DNA from: CAYZWU01 sp964482235
GTDB taxonomy: Bacteria; Planctomycetota; B15-G4; CAYZWU01
Direction: 5' to 3'
DNA length: 64,000 nucleotides
NCBI GenBank assembly: GCA_964482235.1
Contig: CAYZWU010000031.1
Span: 4,803-68,802 of the forward strand
The translations under genes and the position numbers were made by a program. The notes under the pieces are model-generated. The model was not told where the DNA came from. It saw nothing but the letters and a program-made list of their open reading frames with translations, and did no database searches. Position 1 is the first letter of the stretch, and each line of letters opens with the position of its first letter. Shown here in pieces: positions 34,439-42,625 of the stretch.

Positions 34439-36537
34439 TGCGGACCTTGTGGCAAAGAGCTCTTGCCGTCCTGCTTGTCCTGACCTGTACCGCCGCTTCC
34501 GGTTTTTCCGACGAGGGGCGGGACAAGGTGAAGGAGGGGATCCGGCTGTTCGAGAACGGCGAGTACGTCAGGGCGGAGAAGGTCTTTGCCGAGGCCGGCT
34601 CGCTGATCTCCGATGCACCGGCGATCGCCTTCAACCAGGGGTGCGCCTTCCAGGCCCGCCGGGAGTGGGACCAGGCGATCCATCACTACTCGAAGGCCGC
34701 CCAGGCCAGGGAGACCGGTATCGCCACCGCGGCTCGGTTCAATCTCGGAACGGTCAACGTGGCGAGGGCGACCGAGCTTTTCGGCGAGTCTCCCGAGGCG
34801 GCTGATCAGGAAACGCGGGAGAAGGGGCTCGATGTGCTGACGTCCGCCATCGGCTGCTTCCGCGAATGCCTCGACGTGAATCCCGATCACGACGGCGCCC
34901 GCCGCAACGTGGAGGCGATCCGGATCTGGATCAAGCAGATGACCGCTCTCTGGGAGGAGCTGGACAGGCAGAAGCTGCGCGACGAGCTCGATCTCTTCCA
35001 GTTCCTCGAGATGATCATCAAGGGGCAGAAGGAGATCCGGGACACGACGACGGACCTGGGCGAGGCGCCGGAGTCGCCCCGGCGCCGCCAGGCCGCCTGG
35101 GTCCTGGGCCGCAGCCAGAAGAGGCTGGCTGAAGAGATCGTCTTCCTCAAGAAGAAGATGGTCGAGTTCCTGACTTCGCAAGGGCTTCCCGGGTCGCCCC
35201 AGGGAGAGAATCCCCTGGTCAAGCTGAACGGCCTGGCCGATGAGGCCGGTGACGCCATGACGCGGTCCAGCGAGATTCTCTGCCTCGGCTCGGTCGAGGA
35301 TTCGCACGAACCCCAGCAGGAGGCTCTGGACAGGCTGCAGCAGATCAAGGAGGAGCTGGAGAAGCTGAACCAGGAGGAGGAGAAGGAGCCCGACCTGCTC
35401 GAGGTGATCGACAAGATCCAGAAGAAGCAGCTCGATATTCGCGAGGCGACAACCGAGGCGGCCCGGTTGGACGAATCGCCCGAGCGCCTCGAGTCGGTGC
35501 AGGGGATCGAGAAGGACCAGAGGGATCTGATCGAGGAGACGGAGGCCCTCGACGAGAAGATCGAGGAGACCTTGAATCCGCAGGCCCAGACTCCTCCCGG
35601 GCAGGCGCCGCCACCGGAGGACGAGAGCCACGAGATTGATAAGGCGGTGGCCTTGCTTCAGAATTGGGCGAAGGAGGCCGGCCAGGCCATGGATCAGGCG
35701 GTCGGAAGCCTGGCGGCCCAGGCGCCCGACGAGGCCCGCGAGCCCCAGTGGCAGGGCTTCGATCATCTCGACAGGATTTTCGACGTCGTTGCCCCTTTCC
35801 AGAACCTGGTCGGGAGAGCCGTTGGCGCGGAGAAGGCCCTGGTGGACGAGACGACACCGCTGGCCGAGGATGCCGGGCTAGAAGAACCGGATGCCGACGC
35901 GCGGGACATGCGGCGGTTCCAGGACCGGGTGACCCGATGGGGCGAGCTCTTCCCCCTCAAGGCCGACGCCATGCTGCAGCAGTTCGATGCCATGGAGAGC
36001 CAGGCCGCCGCGCAACCCGGCACCCAGCCCGGGGCGCAGCCCGCTCCTATGCCCGACGAGGCGAAGGAGCAGATCGCCAAGATCAGGGAAGCCTGCGCCA
36101 AGGCGAAGGAGCTGTCGCCCGAGATCGTGAAGCTCTCCGGCGAGGCGGCCGCGCTTCTCGAGCAGAAGGAGTTCGAGCAGGCCCTGCCCAAGGAGGAGGA
36201 TGTCCTGGCCCTTCTCGAGGAGATCGCGAAGCTCCTGCCGGAACAGAAGCAGCAGAAGAAGGGGAACGATGGGGAGGACCGGCAGAAGGACGAGGAGGAG
36301 AAGGAACAGGACGAGAACAAGGAGGAGCAGGAAAAGCAGCCGGAGCAGCAAGAGGACAAGGAGGAGGAAGAAAAGGAGAAGGAGGAAGCCGAGCCGCCGT
36401 CGTCCAGGGAGCTGACCCCCGAGGAGGCGGAGGCGATCCTGCGCCAGGCGAGGGAACGGGAGCGCCAGTACCAGGAGGAGAAGGAGAAGGCCCGGAAGGC
36501 CCGCGCCGTGCGAGGCGGAGTGGAGAAGGATTGGTAG
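34438..36537 (+). CDS. batC: BatC-like TPR protein with long charged coiled coil
   Basis: A 699-aa exported protein. A signal peptide (LAVLLVLTCTAASGFS) is followed by TPR units (about 30-165: ENGEYVRAEKVFAEAG..., WDQAIHHYSKAAQARE). Long helical stretches then run to the C-terminus, ending in a highly charged Glu/Lys/Gln-rich segment (about 605-690) with almost no hydrophobic residues. Ordinary BatC proteins have the same TPR plus low-complexity plan but are usually far shorter, so this one is expanded, chiefly by the central coiled-coil region (180-560). It starts by TGATG overlap with batB. It is presumed to scaffold the periplasmic Bat complex. Confidence 0.78.
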   Translation: MRTLWQRALAVLLVLTCTAASGFSDEGRDKVKEGIRLFENGEYVRAEKVFAEAGSLISDAPAIAFNQGCAFQARREWDQAIHHYSKAAQARETGIATAARFNLGTVNVARATELFGESPEAADQETREKGLDVLTSAIGCFRECLDVNPDHDGARRNVEAIRIWIKQMTALWEELDRQKLRDELDLFQFLEMIIKGQKEIRDTTTDLGEAPESPRRRQAAWVLGRSQKRLAEEIVFLKKKMVEFLTSQGLPGSPQGENPLVKLNGLADEAGDAMTRSSEILCLGSVEDSHEPQQEALDRLQQIKEELEKLNQEEEKEPDLLEVIDKIQKKQLDIREATTEAARLDESPERLESVQGIEKDQRDLIEETEALDEKIEETLNPQAQTPPGQAPPPEDESHEIDKAVALLQNWAKEAGQAMDQAVGSLAAQAPDEAREPQWQGFDHLDRIFDVVAPFQNLVGRAVGAEKALVDETTPLAEDAGLEEPDADARDMRRFQDRVTRWGELFPLKADAMLQQFDAMESQAAAQPGTQPGAQPAPMPDEAKEQIAKIREACAKAKELSPEIVKLSGEAAALLEQKEFEQALPKEEDVLALLEEIAKLLPEQKQQKKGNDGEDRQKDEEEKEQDENKEEQEKQPEQQEDKEEEEKEKEEAEPPSSRELTPEEAEAILRQARERERQYQEEKEKARKARAVRGGVEKDW

Positions 36538-36541
36538 ATCG

Positions 36542-38455
36542 ATGAGACGCATCGGAACGGTTCTGATCGGTATGGTTCTTCTGGCCGCATTCTGCGCATC
36601 GGCCCAGGAGGAGCCCGAGATCGTCGTGGAGACGGACCGTTCCCGGATCTACGAGGGGGAGAGGCTCCTCTACCGGATCACGCTGAACAGGATCAAGGGA
36701 CCGGTCCAGCCCGACTTCAGCGCCTTCGAGGATTTCGAGCTGGAGCAGCTGGGCGAGCCTGAGACGTTCAACTACTCGATGCACAGCAACTTCAACGGCC
36801 GCATCCGGGAGATCGTCCGGTTCGGGATCACGTTGAACTACGCCCTCACGCCGAAGCGATCAGGAACTCTGACCATCCCGGCACCTGTGGTGGAAGTGGC
36901 CGGCAAGACGTTGAAGGGACGCACCCTTACCCTTGAGGTCGTACCGCCCGGAGAGCAGGATCTGGCTTTTCTTTCGATCGAAGTGGACAGGGTGGATTTC
37001 TATCTTCTTCAGCCATTCACCGTGACGCTGGCGGTTGACGTCAAGTCCCTGCCCGCACAGTACCGGGAAGAGAGCCCGGTCAGCCTCCGCAACCACGTGC
37101 CCCATCTCTCGGTCCCCTGGGGAAACGTGCCGCAAGGCCTCTCGGCCGATCCGATGCCGGAGCTCAACTGGCTGTCGCCCTTCACGCGCTCCGGCCGCGG
37201 ATTCGGGATCAACGGGCACAAGGCACGGTCGATCAGCCTGTTCGACAGCGCCAGGTATCAGAGGTACGACCTCGAGAGCCGCCGCATCACCCGTCCCGAC
37301 GCCTCGGGCAAGGACGCCGAATATGTCCGGTACACGTTGAAGCGGCGGTTCGTGCCGAAGCAGATCGGCGAGTACTCCTTCGGCCCGGTCACCCTGAAGG
37401 GGGGCTTCGTCAGCGGAATCAATGCCCGCAGGGAGCTGCAGCTCGAAGATGTCTATGCCATCTCGCCCGCCGTTGCCGTCCGCGTCCGCGATGCGCCTCT
37501 CGAGGGGCGTCCCGATTCGTTCACGGGAGCCGTCGGCTGGTTCGAGCTCGATGCAGACCTCAAACCTCGGCAGGCCAGGGTGGGCGATCCGCTGACCTTG
37601 ACCGTGACGCTCACCGGCGAGGGGACGCTCGACATGGCCTCGGCGCCCGAGATAGCCGAGCTTCCACTGGTGAAGGAGGCGTTCACCGTCTACGACGCCA
37701 CGGAGGAGACCGATGGGCGGAAGCGGATCTTCACCTACAGCATCAGGCCCTCCACACCGGAGATCGAGGTCTTTCCTCCCCTGGAGGTGGCGTTCTTCGA
37801 CGTGGCGGAGAACCGATACGTCACGCTGCAGACCGAATCGATCCCCATCGAGATCGAGCCGGCGATTTCGGCCGACGAGGACGAGACCTTCCCCGCATCG
37901 CTGGAGAACGGCGGCAAGCGGAAGCTCGAATTCCTGAAGGAAGGCATCTTTCCCAACGTGGTTGTCCTGTCGAGCCAGAGGGACGAGACCGTTCACCCGG
38001 AGATCTGGGTCGCCGTTCTGGCGGGGATGGTGTTCTTCTACGGGGCCTCGCTGCTGGGGGTGCGCATGGCACGGAGGCGGTTCGGCGATCCCGACCTGCA
38101 AAGAAGGCGCGGCGCGCCGGGGCATGCCAGGACCGTTCTGCGGCAGGCGAAAGTCGCCTTCAAGCAAGGGAGGCCGAGCGAGAGCCGGGCGCTTTTGAGC
38201 GGGGCGCTGACCGGCTTCGTGGCCGATGTCACCGCCAGCTCGGCGGAGGGGGTGACTCACGGGGATGTGCAGCAGAGGCTCGAACCGCTCGGCCTTTCAG
38301 GCGAGACGGCCGGGAAGCTTGCCGCCATCGTGGAAGATTGCGACGCGGCAAAATACGGCGCATCGGCTTCGGAGGTCGATAGCCTGCTGGCCGAGTCGGA
38401 GAGCGCCCTGGCCTCAGCCGTCAGGGAGCTCAGGTCCCTGGGGAGGCTGAAGTGA
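36542..38455 (+). CDS. batD: BatD-family oxygen-tolerance protein
   Basis: A 637-aa exported, membrane-anchored protein. A signal peptide (MRRIGTVLIGMVLLAAFCASA) is followed by the BatD beta domains: VETDRSRIYEGERLLYRITL near residue 30, and later GWFELDADLKPRQARVGDPLTLTVTLTGEGTLD. A transmembrane helix lies at about 485-505 (WVAVLAGMVFFYGASLLGV). A ~120-residue helical cytoplasmic tail ends the protein. This matches the normal BatD layout. It starts 4 bases after the BatC-like stop and its stop overlaps the next gene. The role in 'aerotolerance' comes from the Bacteroides operon name and is not specific. Confidence 0.9.
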   Translation: MRRIGTVLIGMVLLAAFCASAQEEPEIVVETDRSRIYEGERLLYRITLNRIKGPVQPDFSAFEDFELEQLGEPETFNYSMHSNFNGRIREIVRFGITLNYALTPKRSGTLTIPAPVVEVAGKTLKGRTLTLEVVPPGEQDLAFLSIEVDRVDFYLLQPFTVTLAVDVKSLPAQYREESPVSLRNHVPHLSVPWGNVPQGLSADPMPELNWLSPFTRSGRGFGINGHKARSISLFDSARYQRYDLESRRITRPDASGKDAEYVRYTLKRRFVPKQIGEYSFGPVTLKGGFVSGINARRELQLEDVYAISPAVAVRVRDAPLEGRPDSFTGAVGWFELDADLKPRQARVGDPLTLTVTLTGEGTLDMASAPEIAELPLVKEAFTVYDATEETDGRKRIFTYSIRPSTPEIEVFPPLEVAFFDVAENRYVTLQTESIPIEIEPAISADEDETFPASLENGGKRKLEFLKEGIFPNVVVLSSQRDETVHPEIWVAVLAGMVFFYGASLLGVRMARRRFGDPDLQRRRGAPGHARTVLRQAKVAFKQGRPSESRALLSGALTGFVADVTASSAEGVTHGDVQQRLEPLGLSGETAGKLAAIVEDCDAAKYGASASEVDSLLAESESALASAVRELRSLGRLK

Positions 38456-39285
38456 TGAAGCGCGCCACCCTGATCCTGCCCGGAGCAGCAGTACTTCTCC
38501 TCGGCCTCTGCCTGACCGGATTCTCCTGCGGCCGGGCGCCGGATGCAGAGATCGATGCCAAGCTGCGCGAGCTGGATGCGGGCTTTGCCACGGCCGATTC
38601 CCAGGAGGATTTCGAAGCCCTTGCCAGGTTGTGCCAGGACGTGCTCGACAGGGGATTCGTCAACGGAGACCTGTTATTCTGCCAGGGCAACGCGTTCATG
38701 GAAGCCCACATGCCCGGACGGGCGATCGCCGCCTACCAGAATGCCAGGCGCTTCAGGATCCGCGATGCCAGGCTCAAGTCCAACCTGGAGACGGCGCTGG
38801 GCGGCCGGCTCTCCGAGGATTCGCGTTCCCTGATCGATCACTTCTTCTTCTGGCAGGCCTGGCTGAGCTATCCCGAAAAGTACCAGGCCGCCGTCCTGGC
38901 TGGCGTCATCACGCTTCTCCTCGGGCTCCTGCTTTTCCGGTACAAGCGTGCGGCCGCTCTCAGGAGGAGCGCCCTCCTTTTTCTCTTTCTGACGCTGATC
39001 CTCTGCGCGTCCACGGCTCTTGACTGGTACTGCTACGATTTCACGCGGCACGGGGTGATCGTGACCGATGATGTCTTTGCCTGGAAGGGCAACTCCATCT
39101 CATCGAGCAAGGCGTTCAAGGAGCCGCTTGGTGAGGGGACCGGATTCGTGGTGCTCGAGGAGTGGGGGAAGTGGGTTCGCATCAGGCTGGACAGTGACCA
39201 GGTCAAGGGCACGGGGAAGAGCGGCGAGAGCCGCAGGACCGCGACCGAGTGCTGGATTTTGCGGGATGCCGCTGTTTTCTACTGA
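38455..39285 (+). CDS. batE: BatE-like TPR/SH3 membrane protein
   Basis: A 276-aa protein. The signal sequence ends in a lipobox-like TGFSC near residue 20-25. TPR-like helices follow (about 30-120, DLLFCQGNAFMEAHMPGRAIAAYQNARRF). Two membrane helices lie near 142-160 and 168-188. The C-terminal ~75 residues are a bacterial SH3-like domain (VIVTDDVFAWKGNSISS...WVRIRLDSDQ), the BatE arrangement. ATG 38455 overlaps the batD stop (TGATG); a GTG one codon earlier is possible. It closes the Bat operon. Confidence 0.8.
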   Translation: MKRATLILPGAAVLLLGLCLTGFSCGRAPDAEIDAKLRELDAGFATADSQEDFEALARLCQDVLDRGFVNGDLLFCQGNAFMEAHMPGRAIAAYQNARRFRIRDARLKSNLETALGGRLSEDSRSLIDHFFFWQAWLSYPEKYQAAVLAGVITLLLGLLLFRYKRAAALRRSALLFLFLTLILCASTALDWYCYDFTRHGVIVTDDVFAWKGNSISSSKAFKEPLGEGTGFVVLEEWGKWVRIRLDSDQVKGTGKSGESRRTATECWILRDAAVFY

Positions 39286-39345
39286 TCTTCCGCCCGGCTG
39301 TCCGATGAATAAGCCGGATAGAAAAATATTTTGGATGGATGGCTG

Positions 39346-39822
39346 ATGAGCAATGAAGGCAAGGGGATCCTGATTCGCGCCAGGGGGAGCTCTCCGAACC
39401 GCCAGCCACTCCTGCTGCCCGAATCGGAGCTGGTTTTCACCTACATTCGCTCGTCCGGTCCGGGCGGGCAGAACGTGAACAAGGTGGCCACCAAGGTGCG
39501 CCTTCAGTGGTGTCCGGAGGTAAGTGATTTAGTCAAAGGCCTTTCCGACGACGACCGGCGCCGTCTTCTTGACAGGCTGGAGTCGAGGCTCACGGGTGGC
39601 GGCTTCATCCAGGTCGTGTCCCAGAGGTTCAGGAGCCGGGAGTCGAACCGGGAGGCATGCCGCCTCAAGCTGGCTCTCCTGATCCGCGACGGCCTGAAGC
39701 GTGAGAAGCGGCGCCTCGCCACGAAACCGACCCGGGGGTCCCGTGAGAAGCGGCTCAAGGAGAAGAAAAGAGTGTCCTCGATCAAGAAAATGAGGGGCAA
39801 ACCGAGGCTGCGTGATGAATAA
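39346..39822 (+). CDS. arfB: ArfB-type peptidyl-tRNA hydrolase (RF-1 domain)
   Basis: A 158-aa ribosome-rescue factor. It carries the class-I release-factor GGQ motif in RSSGPGGQNVNK (about 37-48), which hydrolyses peptidyl-tRNA on stalled ribosomes. A strongly basic C-terminal tail (KLKEKKRVSSIKKMRGK-like) enters the empty mRNA channel. No stop-codon recognition domain is present, which separates it from RF1/RF2. ATG 39346 was preferred over an in-frame TTG at 39331; neither has a strong ribosome site. It follows batE by 60 bases but is probably functionally unrelated. Confidence 0.9.
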   Translation: MSNEGKGILIRARGSSPNRQPLLLPESELVFTYIRSSGPGGQNVNKVATKVRLQWCPEVSDLVKGLSDDDRRRLLDRLESRLTGGGFIQVVSQRFRSRESNREACRLKLALLIRDGLKREKRRLATKPTRGSREKRLKEKKRVSSIKKMRGKPRLRDE

Positions 39823-39868
39823 ACTAAAAAAAGAGGTAACCGGAGAGGGAGATTATTGTCTAAAAGTT

Positions 39869-39898
39869 GTGACAGCCAACGATTTGGCGCTGTATAAT
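39869..39898 (+). promoter_or_regulatory. candidate sigma70 promoter for the beta-propeller gene
   Basis: GTGACA (39869-39874), 18 bases, then perfect TATAAT (39893-39898), in an AT-rich gap about 110 bases before the gene's ATG. Confidence 0.55.
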
Positions 39899-40011
39899 CA
39901 AATGTCGGCTCTTTTTCGATTTGTTGAAATTTTTTCCCGTCAATCACGTTAAGTCTTTTGGACGTAATGTATAAGAAGTGATTGGCCCGAATATCCGATA
40001 ATAATGAAATG

Positions 40012-41280
40012 ATGCAACCGCTGACACGAACACTTTTTACTATCCTGGCAGGTCTGATGCTTGCCCTTTCCGCCCCGGCTCAGGACGGCGTCTTCGACTC
40101 CGTGCCGCCGGCTGCGGAGGACGGAACCGGCACGAGCTTCTTTATTCCTTGCCGGTCCGTGGATGAGAAGGGTTTTCTGGCCCGGTACGATGCCCTGTCA
40201 GGCTACCTGGCAGGAGGGGTGGATGTTCCCGGCTTTCCCGGGAAGATCCTGTTCAACCGGGACGGCAGCCGGGGGTTCGTGCTTCTCGATTCCGACGAGA
40301 TCGGCGTCTTCGACGCTCTGGAATCGAGGTGGCTCTACCGCTTCAGGACCGGCGTGGGGCTGCTGGATATCGCCTTGACGCCCAACGGCAGCAAGCTGAT
40401 CGCCCTCTGCTCGGAACGCGGGCCCGACGACGACGGCCTCCAGGAAAAGGGCGCTCTCTGGATCTGCAACGTGGCTGGGATCGACTCTTTCGAGAGCGGG
40501 CTCGAGATCGAGCGGCGTCCCGTTGCCGTCGATTTCGTCCGGTCGGCCGGCACGGAGCGTAGGCTGGCCGTCTGCGAGAATTCGAGGCTCCTTTTCATCA
40601 GGACGAATGGTCCCTACCTCACCATCTACAATCTCAATTCCGGCGCCGTCATACCTGTCAAGCTAGGCAATCGCTACTGCTCGCCCTGCACGGTCATGGA
40701 CATCCAGGTCCTGGGCACTTGCCTGACCGCTCTTCTGATCAAACCCGATGGCTTCGGATACCTTTGCATCTTCAATACCCAGACGCGCACGAAAGAGTAC
40801 ATTCCACTCGGCTGGGAGCCCAAGATCTTCAACCTCTTCAAGAAGGACGGCAGACCGATGGCCGTGATCCTGCACTCGTCTGAGACCGGCAGTGCTCACT
40901 TCCTGAGGCTCTTCGACCTTTACAGCGCCACGGTGGCCAAGACGATCGCCAACAACCTCCTCCAGGGCGTCAGGGACGTGGATATCAACGGATCTCGTGA
41001 TGTTGGCGCCGTTCTCTACGTTCGCGGTGGGGAGGGGGCACGGTACGGCCTGGTCGGCTTCTTCGACAAGGAAAACCTCGAATGGCGGCGCGAGGTGGTC
41101 AAGGTGCCCGTTGATTCGGATACACGCCTCTTCCTGGCGAGTTCGCCGCTGATCAACCGCTGCTACGTGCTCACGGGCAGCGGGGATCTGATTCCCATCG
41201 ACCTCAATCTCTATCGTAAGGTGGGCGAGCGAATCGAACTGGATGCCGAGGTCGTCGACTCTCCTTCAGAGCTCTTCTAG
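40012..41280 (+). CDS. secreted beta-propeller protein of unknown function
   Basis: A 422-aa exported protein with a signal peptide (LTRTLFTILAGLMLALSAPAQ). The mature part shows WD40/YVTN-like blades: GKILFNRDGSRGFVLLDSDEIGVFD, LLDIALTPNGSKLIALCSE, LTIYNLNSGAV and LRLFDLYSATVAKTIANN. No catalytic or metal motif is seen. The start was placed at the second of two adjacent ATG codons (40009/40012), which open directly into the signal peptide; an upstream TTG (39982) would add nine polar residues. It precedes the CHAT protease gene on the same strand by about 226 bases, but that gene appears to have its own promoter. Confidence 0.6.
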   Translation: MQPLTRTLFTILAGLMLALSAPAQDGVFDSVPPAAEDGTGTSFFIPCRSVDEKGFLARYDALSGYLAGGVDVPGFPGKILFNRDGSRGFVLLDSDEIGVFDALESRWLYRFRTGVGLLDIALTPNGSKLIALCSERGPDDDGLQEKGALWICNVAGIDSFESGLEIERRPVAVDFVRSAGTERRLAVCENSRLLFIRTNGPYLTIYNLNSGAVIPVKLGNRYCSPCTVMDIQVLGTCLTALLIKPDGFGYLCIFNTQTRTKEYIPLGWEPKIFNLFKKDGRPMAVILHSSETGSAHFLRLFDLYSATVAKTIANNLLQGVRDVDINGSRDVGAVLYVRGGEGARYGLVGFFDKENLEWRREVVKVPVDSDTRLFLASSPLINRCYVLTGSGDLIPIDLNLYRKVGERIELDAEVVDSPSELF

Positions 41281-41417
41281 AACCCGCTGTCCCACTCGCC
41301 GGAATCCCGCTGCAAGTATCTGATTCCTACGGCAGATAGGTCTGTTCGGACCAGGTGAGCTCGTGCCGGCGCTCGACGATTTCATGCAATGTGGGGATCG
41401 AGGCCGGGCGTAAAGTC

Positions 41418-41447
41418 TTGACAAACGCCGTTCCCTGAAACCATACT
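41418..41447 (+). promoter_or_regulatory. candidate promoter for the CHAT protease gene
   Basis: Perfect TTGACA (41418-41423), 18 bases, then CATACT (41442-41447, 4/6 match), about 55 bases before the CHAT gene start. Confidence 0.5.
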
Positions 41448-41506
41448 CGTCGGCAATTCCTTTTTGACTTGTTTTCCGGCCCTGCATCGAGGGGAGTTTC
41501 TCTGCT

Positions 41507-42583
41507 TTGCCAACCACCAAGATAACACTTCAATATATCTGCAGCGGGGACGGGAAGTTGCGCGCCATGACCTTCGGCGGTCTCGATGAATCGACGGTCA
41601 AGGCTTTCGAGGAGTTCGAGGTCAACATCGGTTATCTGCGTTCGAAGATCGGCGAGATGCTGGGCTGTCTTCGCAGCGCCGCCGCCTCGGCCGGGGGAGG
41701 GGCGCGGAGCAACGGGACGCGCGACAGGGTTCGCGAGATCGGCCAGGACCTGTACCAGGAGCTGGTTCCAGCATTCTGCCGTCACAAGCTCGGCGAGTAC
41801 AGGGGGCATGACCTGCTCCTTGCCATTGACGGCAACATTTCCTGGATCCCCTGGGAACTGCTTCATGACGGCAGCGGCTTTCTTTGCCGCGTCTTCAACA
41901 TGGGCCGATCGATCAGTGTGCCGGCGGAATCGACGGGTGTGCGTAAGCGCTCCCTGAGCATCCCCGTACGCCACCTGATAATCGCCGATCCGGAAGGATC
42001 ATTGCCCGCCGCCTCGCGGGAGGGGAAGGCGACGCTCGACACGCTTCTCGAGATCGGCAAGTCGGTAGTGCCGGTCCTTCTTTCCGGCCACGTGGGCGAA
42101 ACCGGCTTTTTCGACGGTCTGCGAGGTGCGAGCGTGCTTCACTACGCGGGGCACCTTGACGGGGAAGGCGACGATGCCCGTATTCGTCTCAACGGCGGAG
42201 GGTGTTCGGCCGGTCAGATCGCCAAGTCCAGCGGGCGATTCAACTTTCCGCCCCTCGTCTTCCTGAACGGATGCCGAACCTCGGTGGAAGCCGCCCCCCT
42301 CACGATCGAAGCGGGCCAGCATCGGGCCTACGGGATGGCTCGAAGCTTCCTCCTGTGCGGCGTGCGCCACTTCATCGGGACTCTCTGGGATCTGACCGAT
42401 TCGGCCGCGGCCGCGGCGGGAACGACCTTTTTCAGGAAGCTCTACTCAGGTCTTTCGGTGGGCGCTGCCCTGAAGGAGACGAGGCTTCAACTGGCCTCGG
42501 GAGAGGGCGAGCAGACCATGGAATGGGCTGGATACGTTCTCTACGGCGATCCGTCGTTCAAGATTCCGGAGATCCGCTCCTGA
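41507..42583 (+). CDS. CHAT-domain caspase-like protease
   Basis: A 358-aa protein with a CHAT (caspase HetF-associated with TPRs) peptidase domain over about 100-358. The catalytic dyad is visible: H216 in VLHYAGHLDG and C256 in VFLNGCRTS. An RSFLLCGVRHFIGTLWDLTD segment and the C-terminal YVLYGDPSFKI are typical of the family. The N-terminal 100 residues are not TPRs and are unrecognised. There is no signal peptide, so it acts in the cytoplasm. Related domains serve as effectors in TPR-CHAT/Craspase, gasdermin-cleaving and other defence systems. Here it stands alone next to a secreted propeller. TTG start with GGGGAG upstream. Confidence 0.85.
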   Translation: MPTTKITLQYICSGDGKLRAMTFGGLDESTVKAFEEFEVNIGYLRSKIGEMLGCLRSAAASAGGGARSNGTRDRVREIGQDLYQELVPAFCRHKLGEYRGHDLLLAIDGNISWIPWELLHDGSGFLCRVFNMGRSISVPAESTGVRKRSLSIPVRHLIIADPEGSLPAASREGKATLDTLLEIGKSVVPVLLSGHVGETGFFDGLRGASVLHYAGHLDGEGDDARIRLNGGGCSAGQIAKSSGRFNFPPLVFLNGCRTSVEAAPLTIEAGQHRAYGMARSFLLCGVRHFIGTLWDLTDSAAAAAGTTFFRKLYSGLSVGAALKETRLQLASGEGEQTMEWAGYVLYGDPSFKIPEIRS

Positions 42584-42625
42584 AATCCATTCGGATTGCG
42601 TCAGGCTGTCACCTTCCTCTTGACG

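Noticed and set aside
35878..36552. Leucine-rich open frame antisense to the BatC-like gene
   Set aside because: It is the complement of Glu/Lys/Gln codon runs and has no independent coding evidence.
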